Below are positions 33,187 to 42,213 of a stretch of DNA of 64,000 bases, piece after piece; within the stretch, counting starts at the first letter, position 1, and every line of letters starts with the position of its first letter. Source of the stretch: Agromyces sp. H66 (GTDB lineage Bacteria > Actinomycetota > Actinomycetes > Actinomycetales > Microbacteriaceae); assembly GCF_004959775.1 (NCBI RefSeq), contig NZ_SJZG01000003.1, positions 62,001-126,000 on the forward strand, given 5' to 3'. Made by a program: the position numbers and the translations under genes. The notes beneath the pieces were generated by a model, which saw nothing but the letters and a program-made list of their open reading frames with translations, was not told the origin of the DNA and did not search any database.

Positions 33187-34584
33187 TCAGCGGCGACGGC
33201 GGAGGTCGGGGAGCAGCGCCTTCGGCGAGCGGGCGCGGATCGCGCTCCACCACACGCCCGCGCCGTACGACGCGTCGTCGAGGCGCCGTGCGACGGCGAA
33301 CCGCAGCGGGTCGAGCCGCGGTTTCGTGCGCGCGTACTCGATGACGGTGTCGGCAAGGGCCGCCACCAGCACGGCCCGGCGAACGCGGCGGGAGACGAGG
33401 CATCCGATCGCCGCGAGCGGCCACCAGTGCCGCAGGAGCAGCGCGAACCCCTGCGTGACCGCGGCGATCGCGCCGTAGCCGGTGAGCCGACCGGCGAGGC
33501 GGTACGGATGCCGCACGCCCACCGCCCGGCGCCCGATGCGCGCGATCGTCACGCCCGCGATGACGCCCGCGACGGGCAGCGACCAGCGTCGCTGCGCCAT
33601 CAGCGCGACGAGGAGCCCGGCGCCCCACGGTGCGAGCACCACGGGCGCGATGTCGTCGGGATGCCGCATCGCGAGCGGGTGCGCGCCGGTGCCGTAGAAC
33701 GCCTTGCGCCCCATCCAGGCGCGCAGCGTCGACCGGTGCTCATGGCGCACGGATGCCGCGGGCTCGAAGCGCACCCGCCGGCCCTCGTCGACGAGCCGCC
33801 ACACGAGGTCGACATCCTCCCCGACGCGCATCGACGCGTCGAAGCCGCTGCCGAGGGCGTCGACGCGCGCGACGAGGCACGTGCTCGACACCCAGGTCAC
33901 CGGGGATCGCGGCCGCACGATCGACGAGTCGCTGCCGAGGTCGAGCGACGAACGCGCGTCCTCGTAGCGCGTGATCCAGTTCGGCCGGTCGCTCTCGAGG
34001 CCGAGTACGCGGGGCGCCACCATCGCGAGCCCGGGGTCGGCGAAATGCCGCAGCATCGTCTCGATCGCGGCCGCCTCGACGACCACGTCGGAGTCGACGA
34101 ACACGACGAACGGCGTGGCGACCCGGGTGAGCCCGGCGTTCCGCGCGCCCGCCGGACCGACGTTCTCGGCGAGCGGCAACAGCTCGGCGCCGTGTCGCGC
34201 GGCGACGGCCGCGACGGCCGCTCGATCGACCGAGTCGTCGTCGACGACGATCACGCGCAGCGCGCCGCCGAGGCCGGCCAGCAGGCGGTCGAGCTGGCGC
34301 GACCGGTCGCGCACGGGGATCACCACGGTCGCGAGGGCGAGGTCCGCGGCCGGCAGCGCATCGACCACGGGATCGGCCATGCCCGTGGCGAGGAGGTGGT
34401 CGGCGAGTGCGCGGCTCGAGGCATCCGTCACCGTGATCGTGCGGCCCAGGATCGCCCGGCGGGCGAGCGGCTTCAGGCGCGAGATCCGCGTCGGCGAGCC
34501 GCCCACGAGCACGGCGCCGTCGTCGATGACGCGGGTGTGCCGGTTCAGGCGCACGACGAACCCGTCGGGCAGCCGCGCGGTCAC
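33187..34584 (-). CDS. mftF: Mycofactocin glycosyltransferase MftF
   Basis: Glycosyltransferase of family 2 type that adds oligosaccharide to mycofactocin, 465 residues from GTG at 34584. That start forms a GTGA overlap with the mftE stop and has GGAG upstream. An in-frame ATG at 34617 overlaps mftE by 37 bases. The segment VVRLNRHTRVIDDGAVLVGG is typical of MftF N-termini. The nucleotide-sugar motif region has TVVIPVRDRSRQL and VIVVDDDSVD, then FVDSDVVVE (DxD-like) and FDASMRVGEDVDLVWRL. Two or three membrane helices lie near the C-terminus. Confidence 0.9.
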   Translation of the reverse strand: MTARLPDGFVVRLNRHTRVIDDGAVLVGGSPTRISRLKPLARRAILGRTITVTDASSRALADHLLATGMADPVVDALPAADLALATVVIPVRDRSRQLDRLLAGLGGALRVIVVDDDSVDRAAVAAVAARHGAELLPLAENVGPAGARNAGLTRVATPFVVFVDSDVVVEAAAIETMLRHFADPGLAMVAPRVLGLESDRPNWITRYEDARSSLDLGSDSSIVRPRSPVTWVSSTCLVARVDALGSGFDASMRVGEDVDLVWRLVDEGRRVRFEPAASVRHEHRSTLRAWMGRKAFYGTGAHPLAMRHPDDIAPVVLAPWGAGLLVALMAQRRWSLPVAGVIAGVTIARIGRRAVGVRHPYRLAGRLTGYGAIAAVTQGFALLLRHWWPLAAIGCLVSRRVRRAVLVAALADTVIEYARTKPRLDPLRFAVARRLDDASYGAGVWWSAIRARSPKALLPDLRRRR

Positions 34585-35336
34585 GAGCGCGTCTCCGAGC
34601 GCGTCGGGACGAGGCATCCGCGATCATCGACGACACCACCCGCGAGCCGCGACCACGCCTCGCCGATGATCGCGTCGAACACGCGCGCTCCCTCCTCGAC
34701 GGTCGAGCCGCGCGGGTCGCCGAGCACGCCGTTCAGCGAGACGCGGCGCACGCCCTCGGTGCGCAGGCGGTGGATGAGCTCGGCGAGCGGCGCGTCGTTG
34801 CCCGGCTCGATGCGGTCGCCCCGCACGCGCGTCGGGTCGGTCGCCAGCATGAGCGAGGTCTCGGTGCGCCCGGCATGCGGGTCGGCGGGCCCCGACCCCT
34901 GCGGCGCTCCCGCGCAGGGCAACCATGCCGCGGGCCGGCCTTCGGCGACAAGCGTCGGCACGGCGGCGGCGAGCGCATCGACGTTGCCGCCATGCCCGTT
35001 CACGAAGACGAGGCGAGCGGCCCACTCGCACGCCGAGCGCCCGTATTCGACGAGCAGCGTCGTGAGCGCCTCGGTGCCGATCGAGATCGTGCCGGGGAAG
35101 TCCTGGTGCTCGCCGCTCGCGCCGTAGGCGATCGACGGCGCCACGACCGCGTCGACGCCGCCGCCCGTCAGGCGCTCGGCGAGCGCGTCGCAGACGACGG
35201 ATGCCACGACCGCGTCGGTGTCGAGCGGCAGGTGCGGCCCGTGCTGCTCGGTCGACCCGAGCGGCACGAGCAGCACCGGCCGACCGACCTCCGGCCACGG
35301 CCGATCCACGAGGCGCCGCGCGCCGCGCCCGGTCAC
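34581..35336 (-). CDS. mftE: Mycofactocin maturation peptidase MftE (creatininase family)
   Basis: Creatininase-like metallopeptidase, 251 residues, that cleaves the modified MftA to release the C-terminal Val-Tyr-derived unit AHDP. Metal-binding segments are visible as LGSTEQHGPHLPLDTD, VFVNGHGGNVDAL and HAGRTETSLML. It starts with GTG at 35336, nine bases after the mftD stop. The gene order mftD-mftE-mftF is the one normal for this cluster. Confidence 0.94.
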   Translation of the reverse strand: MTGRGARRLVDRPWPEVGRPVLLVPLGSTEQHGPHLPLDTDAVVASVVCDALAERLTGGGVDAVVAPSIAYGASGEHQDFPGTISIGTEALTTLLVEYGRSACEWAARLVFVNGHGGNVDALAAAVPTLVAEGRPAAWLPCAGAPQGSGPADPHAGRTETSLMLATDPTRVRGDRIEPGNDAPLAELIHRLRTEGVRRVSLNGVLGDPRGSTVEEGARVFDAIIGEAWSRLAGGVVDDRGCLVPTRSETRS

Positions 35337-35345
35337 GCGCGAGCC

Positions 35346-36644
35346 TCAGGCGTTGCCGAGGGCCACCGCGTCGTCGGGCCGGGGCTCCGCCGGCTCGGGC
35401 TTGGCGCGACGGGTCGCCGGCCTCGTCTTGCGCGCCGAGGGCTTCGTGGCGGGCTGCTCGGCTGCATCGCCGGTGCCGAGGTCGCGCCGGAAGTTCGGCG
35501 GCATGTAGAAGTCGGCGGGACTGAGCTCGTCGATCGAGGCGTGCCCGAGGCCGAGCACGGCCGAGTCGAGTCCACCGCGGAGCACGTCGAAGACGTTCTC
35601 GACCCCAGCCTGTCCATTCGCCGCCAGCCCCCAGAGGTACGCCCGTCCGATCATCACCGCGCGCGCACCGAGTGCGAGCGCCTTCGCGACATCTCCGCCG
35701 CGTCGGATACCGCCGTCGAGGAGCACCTCGACCTGGTCGCCGACCGCGTCCGCGATGCCCGGGAGCATGCGGATCGACGCGGGCGTCGTGTCAAGGTTAT
35801 TGCCGCCGTGGTTCGACACGGAGATCGCGGTGACGCCAGCGTCGACCGCGCGCCTGGCGTCGTCGAGGCGGGTGATGCCCTTGAGCATGAACGGGCCGCC
35901 CCACTCCTCGCGCAACCACGCGACGTCGTCCCAGGTCGCGGGCGGCGTCGACATCCACTCGCCGTAGGCGCCGAAGAACGTCGGCGCCGGACCGCCGTCG
36001 GCGGGCGCGAGGTTCGGCGTCGAGAGGTCGGGTACGCTCCCGGTCTTCAGGAAGTCGAGCAACCACGCCGGCCGCGTCACCGCCTGCGGAGCGAAGCGCA
36101 TCGCCGCCTGCAGGGTGAGCTTCTCGGGGATCCACGGGCTCCCCCAGTCGCGGCCGTTGGAGAACGACCAGTCGAGGGTCAGGATGACGCCCTTGACGCC
36201 GGCGGCACGCGCCCGCTCCAGCCGGTGCAGCATCGCGTCGCGCGTGCCGCTCCAATACACCTGGAAGAGCGTGTTGGGGTTGGCCTCCACGACGTCCTCG
36301 ACGGGCTTCGACGCGTACGACGAGAGGCCCATGATCGTGCCCCGGTTCGCGGCCGCCCGGGACACGGCCACCTCGCCCTCGGGATGCACCGCCTGCACGC
36401 CGGTCGGCGAGATGAGCACGGGCAGTGAGATCGGGATGCCCATGACCGTCGTGTCGAGCTTTCGCTCGGACTTGTGGTCGGCCACCATCGGCGCCCACTG
36501 CAGCTCGCCATAGGCCTTCATGTTGTCCTGATACGTCAGGCCGCGCTCGGATCCGGCGATCAGGGCGCCGTACACCGACTTGGGCAGGCGCCGCTTGGCG
36601 CGCCGCTGTGCCACGGCCACGGTCTCGAACCAGTCGTTGCTCAT
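35346..36644 (-). CDS. mftD: Pre-mycofactocin synthase MftD (FMN-dependent alpha-hydroxyacid dehydrogenase family)
   Basis: FMN enzyme of the lactate/glycolate oxidase family, 432 residues, which oxidatively deaminates AHDP to form the redox-active pre-mycofactocin ring. FMN-contacting segments are visible as SPTGVQAVHPEGEVAVSRAA, ISVSNHGGNNLDTTPASIRM and DGGIRRGGDVAKALALGARA, with the catalytic His in the NHGGNN stretch. A Lys/Ala/Pro-rich tail of about 45 residues extends past the usual end. It lies 28 bases downstream of the VWA gene. Confidence 0.94.
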   Translation of the reverse strand: MSNDWFETVAVAQRRAKRRLPKSVYGALIAGSERGLTYQDNMKAYGELQWAPMVADHKSERKLDTTVMGIPISLPVLISPTGVQAVHPEGEVAVSRAAANRGTIMGLSSYASKPVEDVVEANPNTLFQVYWSGTRDAMLHRLERARAAGVKGVILTLDWSFSNGRDWGSPWIPEKLTLQAAMRFAPQAVTRPAWLLDFLKTGSVPDLSTPNLAPADGGPAPTFFGAYGEWMSTPPATWDDVAWLREEWGGPFMLKGITRLDDARRAVDAGVTAISVSNHGGNNLDTTPASIRMLPGIADAVGDQVEVLLDGGIRRGGDVAKALALGARAVMIGRAYLWGLAANGQAGVENVFDVLRGGLDSAVLGLGHASIDELSPADFYMPPNFRRDLGTGDAAEQPATKPSARKTRPATRRAKPEPAEPRPDDAVALGNA

Positions 36645-36672
36645 CGTCTCTCTCCTTCTCGAAGTCGTCTCG

Positions 36673-37653
36673 TCATCCGCCGAAGATCTGGCTCACGGCG
36701 GGCGCCACCCCGCGGTAGTCGTGCACGACGTGCAGGGTGCCGCGCCCGATGCGGGCGAGGTCGCGGCCGAGTTCCACGTCCTTCTCCCCGCTCGCGTCCA
36801 GCAGCACATCGAGGCGCGGAAGCCGCCCGGCGAACGGGCGCGGATCGGGTCCGGCATTGTGCACGCAGTCCGACAGCAGGATCACGCGGGCGTCCCGCAC
36901 CGGGGCACGGGCGAGCTGCTTCGCCGCGAGCTCGAGCGGGAACGCCACGTTCGTGAGCCCCTGCGCCGGGATCCGCATGATGGTGTCGAGCAGGTCCATG
37001 GGCTTCACGGGCTCGCCGAGGTTCAGCAGGATCGCGGCATCCGACCAGAACGCGATCACCGCGAGGTCGTCGTGCTGGAGTTCGCCCGCGAGCGCGCCGA
37101 CGGTCGCTGCGGCCGTCGCCACCCGCTCGCCCTTCATCGAGCCCGACACGTCGACCGCGAGCACCACCGAGCGCTTCGTGCGGATGCGGTCGCGCACGAC
37201 GATGTCCTCGTCCTCGGGCACCGGCCGCTCGGCGAGCACCTCGATCGTGCGATCCAGGTCGATCTCGTCGGAGCCGCCGCGGTACGGCATGCTGCCGAGG
37301 TCGCCGAGTCCGCGTCGGCTGGTCGCGTCACGACGCGGCCGGGGCACCGCGAGACGTGCCGCGATCTTCCGCGCCCGCGCTCGGGCGACCGGGTCGACCG
37401 CGGAATCCGTCTCGGGCACGACGACGGATGCCTCCTCGTCGGTGAACCCGGGCGCGGCGCTGCCGGGCATCGGCTTCGCCGCCGCGCGCCCGCCGTCGCC
37501 GCTCCGGCGCAGCAGCATGCCGCCGCCGGCGCCGGCCGTGGCCTCGAACACCGTGGGTTCCTCCTCGAGTCGTTTGGGAGTGCGCCTGAGCGGCTTCCCG
37601 CTCGCACCGCGCCGGTCGGGCCGCTCGCGCTGCAGCGGGGAATCCGCCGGCAC
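36673..37653 (-). CDS. von Willebrand factor A domain protein paired with a MoxR ATPase
   Basis: VWA protein of 326 residues. The MIDAS metal site is complete at D168-S170-S172 (AVDVSGSMKG), with later Thr (GLTNVAF) and Asp (ILLSDCVHNAG) positions. The N-terminal ~150 residues are charged and probably disordered. It follows a MoxR ATPase gene by six bases, the typical pairing of MoxR/VWA chaperones that insert metals or open oligomeric enzymes such as methanol dehydrogenase or Rubisco. Its location inside a mycofactocin cluster suggests it activates a mycofactocin-dependent dehydrogenase. This role is inferred. Confidence 0.85.
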   Translation of the reverse strand: MPADSPLQRERPDRRGASGKPLRRTPKRLEEEPTVFEATAGAGGGMLLRRSGDGGRAAAKPMPGSAAPGFTDEEASVVVPETDSAVDPVARARARKIAARLAVPRPRRDATSRRGLGDLGSMPYRGGSDEIDLDRTIEVLAERPVPEDEDIVVRDRIRTKRSVVLAVDVSGSMKGERVATAAATVGALAGELQHDDLAVIAFWSDAAILLNLGEPVKPMDLLDTIMRIPAQGLTNVAFPLELAAKQLARAPVRDARVILLSDCVHNAGPDPRPFAGRLPRLDVLLDASGEKDVELGRDLARIGRGTLHVVHDYRGVAPAVSQIFGG

Positions 37654-37659
37654 CGCTCT

Positions 37660-38595
37660 TCATCCGGGCGCCGCAGCGTGCGGCTCGAGGATGAAGCGGT
37701 CCTCCCAGATCTCGCGCAGGACCCGCTCGGGCGTCGTCTCGATCGCCTCGTCGAGGTGGATGCGTCCCGAGAGCGACACGATCATCGCGTCGAACACGAG
37801 CTCGGGGTACCGCTCGTCGTCGGGTGAGCGGAGGTCGCGGAGCTCCGCGAGCTTGGTCGCCACGAGCACGCAGTCGATCGCGCCGCGAACGCTCGACCCC
37901 TGCTTCAGGTCGGGATGCCGGCGGGTCGCCCGCGTCACGGCGACGGCGTCCGCGATGAGCCGCTCGCCGAACTCGCCCTGCGCCGCCGTGCGCAGGGCGA
38001 CGATGCGCTCCTCGCTCGGGGCGTCCTGGTAGTCGACGGCCAGCCTGTTCAGCCGGTCGTGCACGCTCGTCGACAGCCGCGTGGTGCCGACGTTGTCGTA
38101 CGGGTTCATCGAGGCGATCACGCGGAACGTCGGCTTCGCCCGGATGCGCCCGACGCGCGGCACCGCGATCGACCGGTCCGCCATCGCGGTGAGCAGCGTG
38201 TTGAGCGTGTCCTCGGGCGCGCGGTTGAACTCCTCGATGTAGAGGAACCCGCCCTCCTTCATCGCCTCGACGAGCGGCCCGGCCACGAAGTTCTCGGCGC
38301 TGTAGTCCTCCTGCAGCACCCGGGCCGGGTTGTGGTGGCCGACGAGCTTCGCGGGCGTGAGGTCGGCGTTGCCCTCGACGAAGAGCAGCGGGATGCCCCA
38401 CTCCTCCGTGATCGCCGAGAGCATCGTCGTCTTGCTCGTGCCGGGCGGACCCTCGAGCAGGATGTCGCGCCCGGCCGCCACCGCCGCGAGCGTGAGCTCG
38501 AGCTCACGCTCGCGGCCGACGATCCGGGACGCGATGCGCTCGCGGTTGGCGGCGAGGCGGCTCGCGCCGGTGTCCGCTCGTGCGATGTCGGTCAC
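37660..38595 (-). CDS. MoxR-family AAA+ ATPase
   Basis: AAA+ ATPase of 311 residues. Walker A is GPPGTSKTT at residues 49-57, Walker B is FLYIEEFNRAPEDTLN, and sensor 1 is RVIASMNPYDN. This is the CbbQ/NorQ/MoxR type. Start GTG at 38595 has AGGAGG upstream that overlaps the stop of the first SDR gene. It works with the VWA protein encoded next in metal-centre or cofactor insertion. Why a mycofactocin cluster carries this pair is not known to me. Confidence 0.9.
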   Translation of the reverse strand: MTDIARADTGASRLAANRERIASRIVGRERELELTLAAVAAGRDILLEGPPGTSKTTMLSAITEEWGIPLLFVEGNADLTPAKLVGHHNPARVLQEDYSAENFVAGPLVEAMKEGGFLYIEEFNRAPEDTLNTLLTAMADRSIAVPRVGRIRAKPTFRVIASMNPYDNVGTTRLSTSVHDRLNRLAVDYQDAPSEERIVALRTAAQGEFGERLIADAVAVTRATRRHPDLKQGSSVRGAIDCVLVATKLAELRDLRSPDDERYPELVFDAMIVSLSGRIHLDEAIETTPERVLREIWEDRFILEPHAAAPG

Positions 38596-38607
38596 GTGTG
38601 CGTCCTC

Positions 38608-39441
38608 CTACTTGGTGGTCTGCCCGGCATCGACGGGCAGGGTCACGCCGGTGATGTAGCGCGCCTCGTCGGAGGCCAGGAACAGCACGGCGTTCGAGAT
38701 GTCGACGGCCTCGACCCACGGGATCGGGAGCGCGTTCAGCGTCGTGAATCGCTCGCCGAGCGCCTCGCGCGTGCGCTGCTGGGGCTCGAGGTCGGGTGCG
38801 AACAGCTCGTACATCGTCTCGTTCTGGATCATGTCGGTGTCGACTGACGTGGGATGCACGGAGTTGACCCGGATCATGTCGGGCGCGAGTTCGAGCGCGA
38901 GCGTGCGCATGAGTCCGACGACCCCGTGCTTCGCCGACACGTAGTGCGCGAAGTTCGGGAAGCCGTTGAGTCCGGCGGTCGAGCTCGTGATGATGATCGA
39001 CCCGCCACCGGCGGCCCGGAGATGCGGGATGGCGACCTTGCAGGTGCGCCAGACACCCGACAGGTTCACCTCGATCATGTCGCCCCACTGCTCCTCGGTG
39101 AGTTCCTCGGCCGCGCCGCTCGAGAAGATGCCCGCGTTCGCCGCGACGATGTCGAGGCGGCCGAGCTCGGCCACGCCCTCGTCGACGGCCGCCCGCAGGG
39201 CTTCGCCGTCGCGCACGTCGACCTTGCGGGCCACGATGCGCCGGTCGAGCGCCTCGACCTGGCGCACCGTCTCGTCGAGGTCCTCCTGCGTCGCCATCGC
39301 GTAGGGCACCGTCGAGATCTGCTCGGCGATGTCGACCCCGATGATGTCCGCGCCCTCCTGCGCCATGCGCAGGGCGTGGCTTCGCCCCTGTCCTCTCGCC
39401 GCACCCGTGATGAACGCGACCTTTCCGTCGAGTCGTCCCAT
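38608..39441 (-). CDS. Mycofactocin-type SDR dehydrogenase 1
   Basis: Short-chain dehydrogenase/reductase of 277 residues. The nucleotide motif is TGAARGQGRSHALR and the active site is YVSAKHG. The insertion VRQVEALDRRIVARK between the dinucleotide-binding motif and the next strand is the hallmark of the mycofactocin-coupled SDR subfamily, whose tightly bound NAD is re-oxidised through mycofactocin. I start at 39441 (AGGGGGAA upstream). The product is likely an alcohol/ketone oxidoreductase. Its stop region holds the ribosome-binding site of the MoxR gene. Confidence 0.88.
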   Translation of the reverse strand: MGRLDGKVAFITGAARGQGRSHALRMAQEGADIIGVDIAEQISTVPYAMATQEDLDETVRQVEALDRRIVARKVDVRDGEALRAAVDEGVAELGRLDIVAANAGIFSSGAAEELTEEQWGDMIEVNLSGVWRTCKVAIPHLRAAGGGSIIITSSTAGLNGFPNFAHYVSAKHGVVGLMRTLALELAPDMIRVNSVHPTSVDTDMIQNETMYELFAPDLEPQQRTREALGERFTTLNALPIPWVEAVDISNAVLFLASDEARYITGVTLPVDAGQTTK

Positions 39442-39470
39442 GATGTTTCCCCCTTCTCTCCTTCTCGGTC

Positions 39471-40301
39471 TCACTTCACGGCGGCGCCGGCGTCGACCGG
39501 CAGCGGGACGCCGGTCACGTAGCGCGCCTCATCGGAGGCGAGCCACAGCACGGCGTTCGAGATGTCGACGGCCTCGACCCAGGGAACCGGGAGCGCGTTC
39601 ATCGCGGTCGCCGCCTCGGCGAAGTCGTCCTTCGTGGGATTGTCCAGGTCTGGCCGGAACAACCGGTAGATCGTGTCGTTCAGCACCATGTCGGTCGACA
39701 CGGTCGTCGGGTGGATGCTGTTCACGCGGATCATGTCCGGCGCGAGTTCCAGGGCCAGTGTGCGCATCAGCCCCACGAGACCGTGCTTCGCCGACACGTA
39801 ATGGGCGATGTTCGGATACGCGAACAGTCCCGCGTCAGAGCTGGTGATGATGATCGAGCCGCCGCCGGAGGCTCGGAGGTGGGGGATCGCCGCCTTGCAG
39901 CTCTTCCACACGCCCGACAGGTTGATGTCGATCATCTCGGTCCAGTGGTCCTCGGGTATCTCCTCCGCCCGGCTCGGCGTGCCGGCGATGCCGGCGTTGG
40001 CCGCGACGATGTCGAGCCGGCCGAGCTGGGCGACGCCCTCGTCCACGGCGGCCTTCACCGCGTCGTAGTCACGGACGTCGGCCTTCGTGGCGATGATGCG
40101 GCGATCGAGTGCCTCGACCTGCCGAACGGTCTCCTGCAGGTCCTTCTCGGACGCCGGCGGGATGTTGTTCGTCGGCACCGCCTCGCAGATGTCGATGGCG
40201 ATGATGTCGGCGCCCTCTTCGGCCAGCCGCAGCGCGTGGCTCCGACCCTGTCCTCGTGCCGCGCCCGTGATGAACGCGACCTTTCCCTCTACACGCCCCA
40301 T
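39471..40301 (-). CDS. Mycofactocin-type SDR dehydrogenase 2
   Basis: Second SDR paralogue, 276 residues, the closest relative of SDR 1 in this tandem. It has TGAARGQGRSHALR, the insertion VRQVEALDRRIIATK and YVSAKHG, with the C-terminus VPLPVDAGAAVK. It lies 29 bases upstream of SDR 1 and 75 bases downstream of SDR 3. Duplication followed by divergence explains the pair. Confidence 0.88.
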   Translation of the reverse strand: MGRVEGKVAFITGAARGQGRSHALRLAEEGADIIAIDICEAVPTNNIPPASEKDLQETVRQVEALDRRIIATKADVRDYDAVKAAVDEGVAQLGRLDIVAANAGIAGTPSRAEEIPEDHWTEMIDINLSGVWKSCKAAIPHLRASGGGSIIITSSDAGLFAYPNIAHYVSAKHGLVGLMRTLALELAPDMIRVNSIHPTTVSTDMVLNDTIYRLFRPDLDNPTKDDFAEAATAMNALPVPWVEAVDISNAVLWLASDEARYVTGVPLPVDAGAAVK

Positions 40302-40376
40302 TGCGTGCTCCCTTCTCTCGGTTCGGGATGCCGCGGCCGCATCCGTCTCGGATGTCGCGGCCGCGACATCCGTCGG

Positions 40377-41192
40377 TCAGTACTGCGTGTTGCCCGCGTC
40401 GACGGTGAACTCCATGCTCGTGACGTACCGCGCCTCGTCGGAGGCGAGGAAGAGCACCGCGTTCGACTGGTCACGCGGCTCCGTCATCTCGATCGGGAGC
40501 AGGTTCGTCATCATCGCCGCGACGCGCGGGTGCGCCTCGAGGAGCGGCCCATAGGCGGCCATCGTGCTCGGGTCCGCCATGGGGGTGTTCACGCCCGTGG
40601 GGTGGAGCGTGTTGACCCGGATGCTGTGCTCGGCGAGTTCGGTCGCGTACGCGCGCATCAGACCGACCACGCCGTGCTTCGCCGCGACGTAGGCGGAGAT
40701 GAACGGCAGCCCCTTGATACCGGCGGCCGAGCTCGTGAGGATCATCGATCCGCCACCGGCGGCGATCAGGTGCGGCGCGGTCAACTGGATCGTGTTCCAC
40801 ACGCCCGTGAGATTGGTCGAGATCGTCTGGTCCCAGATCTCCACGCTCGTGTCATCCCAGGCCGCGATCACGACGATGCCCGCATTCGCGACGACGACAT
40901 CGAGCTTTCCGAACTGAGCGACGCCCTCGTCGATCACCGCCTTCATCGCGTCCCGGTCGCGCACATCCGCCTTCCGCGCGACGATGCGGCGGTCGAGTGC
41001 CTCCACCTGGCGCACGGTCTCAGCGAGGTCGTCCTCGGTCGCCGACGGGTACCCCACGTTCGGGATGTGGTCGCACAAGTCGACCGCGATGATGTCGGCA
41101 CCCTCCTCGGCGAGTCGCAGTGCGTGCGACCGGCCCTGGCCTCGTGCCGCACCCGTGACGAATGCGACCTTGCCTTCGACTCTTCCAGCCAT
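40377..41192 (-). CDS. Mycofactocin-type SDR dehydrogenase 3
   Basis: Third SDR paralogue, 271 residues. The motif TGAARGQGRSHALR, the insertion VRQVEALDRRIVARK, and active-site SAYVAAKHG are present. ATG at 41192 has AAGGAG upstream. It differs more from SDR 1 and 2 in its substrate-binding loop (VVIAAWDDTS region), so it may prefer another alcohol. It is separated from SDR 4 by 62 bases. Confidence 0.88.
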   Translation of the reverse strand: MAGRVEGKVAFVTGAARGQGRSHALRLAEEGADIIAVDLCDHIPNVGYPSATEDDLAETVRQVEALDRRIVARKADVRDRDAMKAVIDEGVAQFGKLDVVVANAGIVVIAAWDDTSVEIWDQTISTNLTGVWNTIQLTAPHLIAAGGGSMILTSSAAGIKGLPFISAYVAAKHGVVGLMRAYATELAEHSIRVNTLHPTGVNTPMADPSTMAAYGPLLEAHPRVAAMMTNLLPIEMTEPRDQSNAVLFLASDEARYVTSMEFTVDAGNTQY

Positions 41193-41254
41193 GTCGTTCT
41201 CCTTGCTTCGGTGTGATGGTGTCGGGTGCTTCGGTGTGTGCCGGGGTCGGCGGG

Positions 41255-42115
41255 CTACTTCACCGGATCGGCGTTGTAGCCGGGCATGAGCAGGTGCCCC
41301 GCATCGACCGGGATGGAGACACCGGTGACCGAAGATGCGAGGTCCGAGTTGAGGTAGAGCGCGGTGTCGGCGATGCGCTGCGGGTCGAGGAAGCCGTTGC
41401 CCTTCAGCGCGTGGAAGGAGTACCCCGCCTCGAGCATGTCGGCCTCGGTGCCCTCGCCGGCCGGCTTGCCGCTCATCATGTCCCATGCACCCTGCCAGCT
41501 GGTCATGGGCGTGAGGATGGCGCCCGGGTGGATCGCGTTCACGCGGATGCCGTGCCGGGCGTACTCGAGCGCGAGCGTCTTCATGATGCCGACGACGCCG
41601 AACTTCGCGGCGCAGTAGTGCACGTAGTTGGCGCCCGGCTCGAGCCCGTTGATCGACGAGGTCATGACGATCGAGCCGCCGCCCTGTTCCATCATGTGGG
41701 GAAGCACGGCCTTGGCCGACTTCCAGACGCCAGTGAGGTTCACGGCGATCATGTCGTCCCACATCTCGTCGGTCATCTCGTGCGCCGGCGCGAGCGAGAA
41801 GATGCCGGCATTGGCGATGAGGATGTCGATCTTCCCGAGCTCGGCGATGCCCCGCGTCACGGCCTCATCGAGGTCGGCCTGCTTGCGCACATCGCCCACG
41901 ACGCTGACGATGCGGCGGTCGAGCGCCTCGACCTGCCGGACCGTGTCGTCGAAGTCGGCCTGCTGCGCCATCGGATACGCCACGGTGTCGATCTGGGTGA
42001 GCGTGTCGATGATGACGACATCCGCGCCCTCGCGCGCACACGTCACCGCGTGCGCCCGACCCTGGCCACGTGAGCCGCCCGTGATGAGGGCGACCTTTCC
42101 GTCGAGCATTCCCAT
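41255..42115 (-). CDS. Mycofactocin-type SDR dehydrogenase 4
   Basis: Fourth SDR paralogue, 286 residues, and the most divergent. It opens GGSRGQGRAHAV rather than GAARGQGRSHAL, has VRQVEALDRRIVSVV, and has VHYCAAKFG at the active site. A longer C-terminal insert (QGAWDMMSGKPAGEGTEADM) would reshape the substrate pocket. Start ATG at 42115 has AGGAGG upstream. It sits closest to mftC, separated by 98 bases that show no other feature. Confidence 0.86.
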   Translation of the reverse strand: MGMLDGKVALITGGSRGQGRAHAVTCAREGADVVIIDTLTQIDTVAYPMAQQADFDDTVRQVEALDRRIVSVVGDVRKQADLDEAVTRGIAELGKIDILIANAGIFSLAPAHEMTDEMWDDMIAVNLTGVWKSAKAVLPHMMEQGGGSIVMTSSINGLEPGANYVHYCAAKFGVVGIMKTLALEYARHGIRVNAIHPGAILTPMTSWQGAWDMMSGKPAGEGTEADMLEAGYSFHALKGNGFLDPQRIADTALYLNSDLASSVTGVSIPVDAGHLLMPGYNADPVK

Positions 42116-42213
42116 GACTCGTTCCTCCTGTCTCAAGGCACGCCGAACGTCCTCGTGCGAGCGGCACGATCGACCGCGACCGCGTCATCACGGTCGTCGA
42201 GGCGAGTCGGGTC

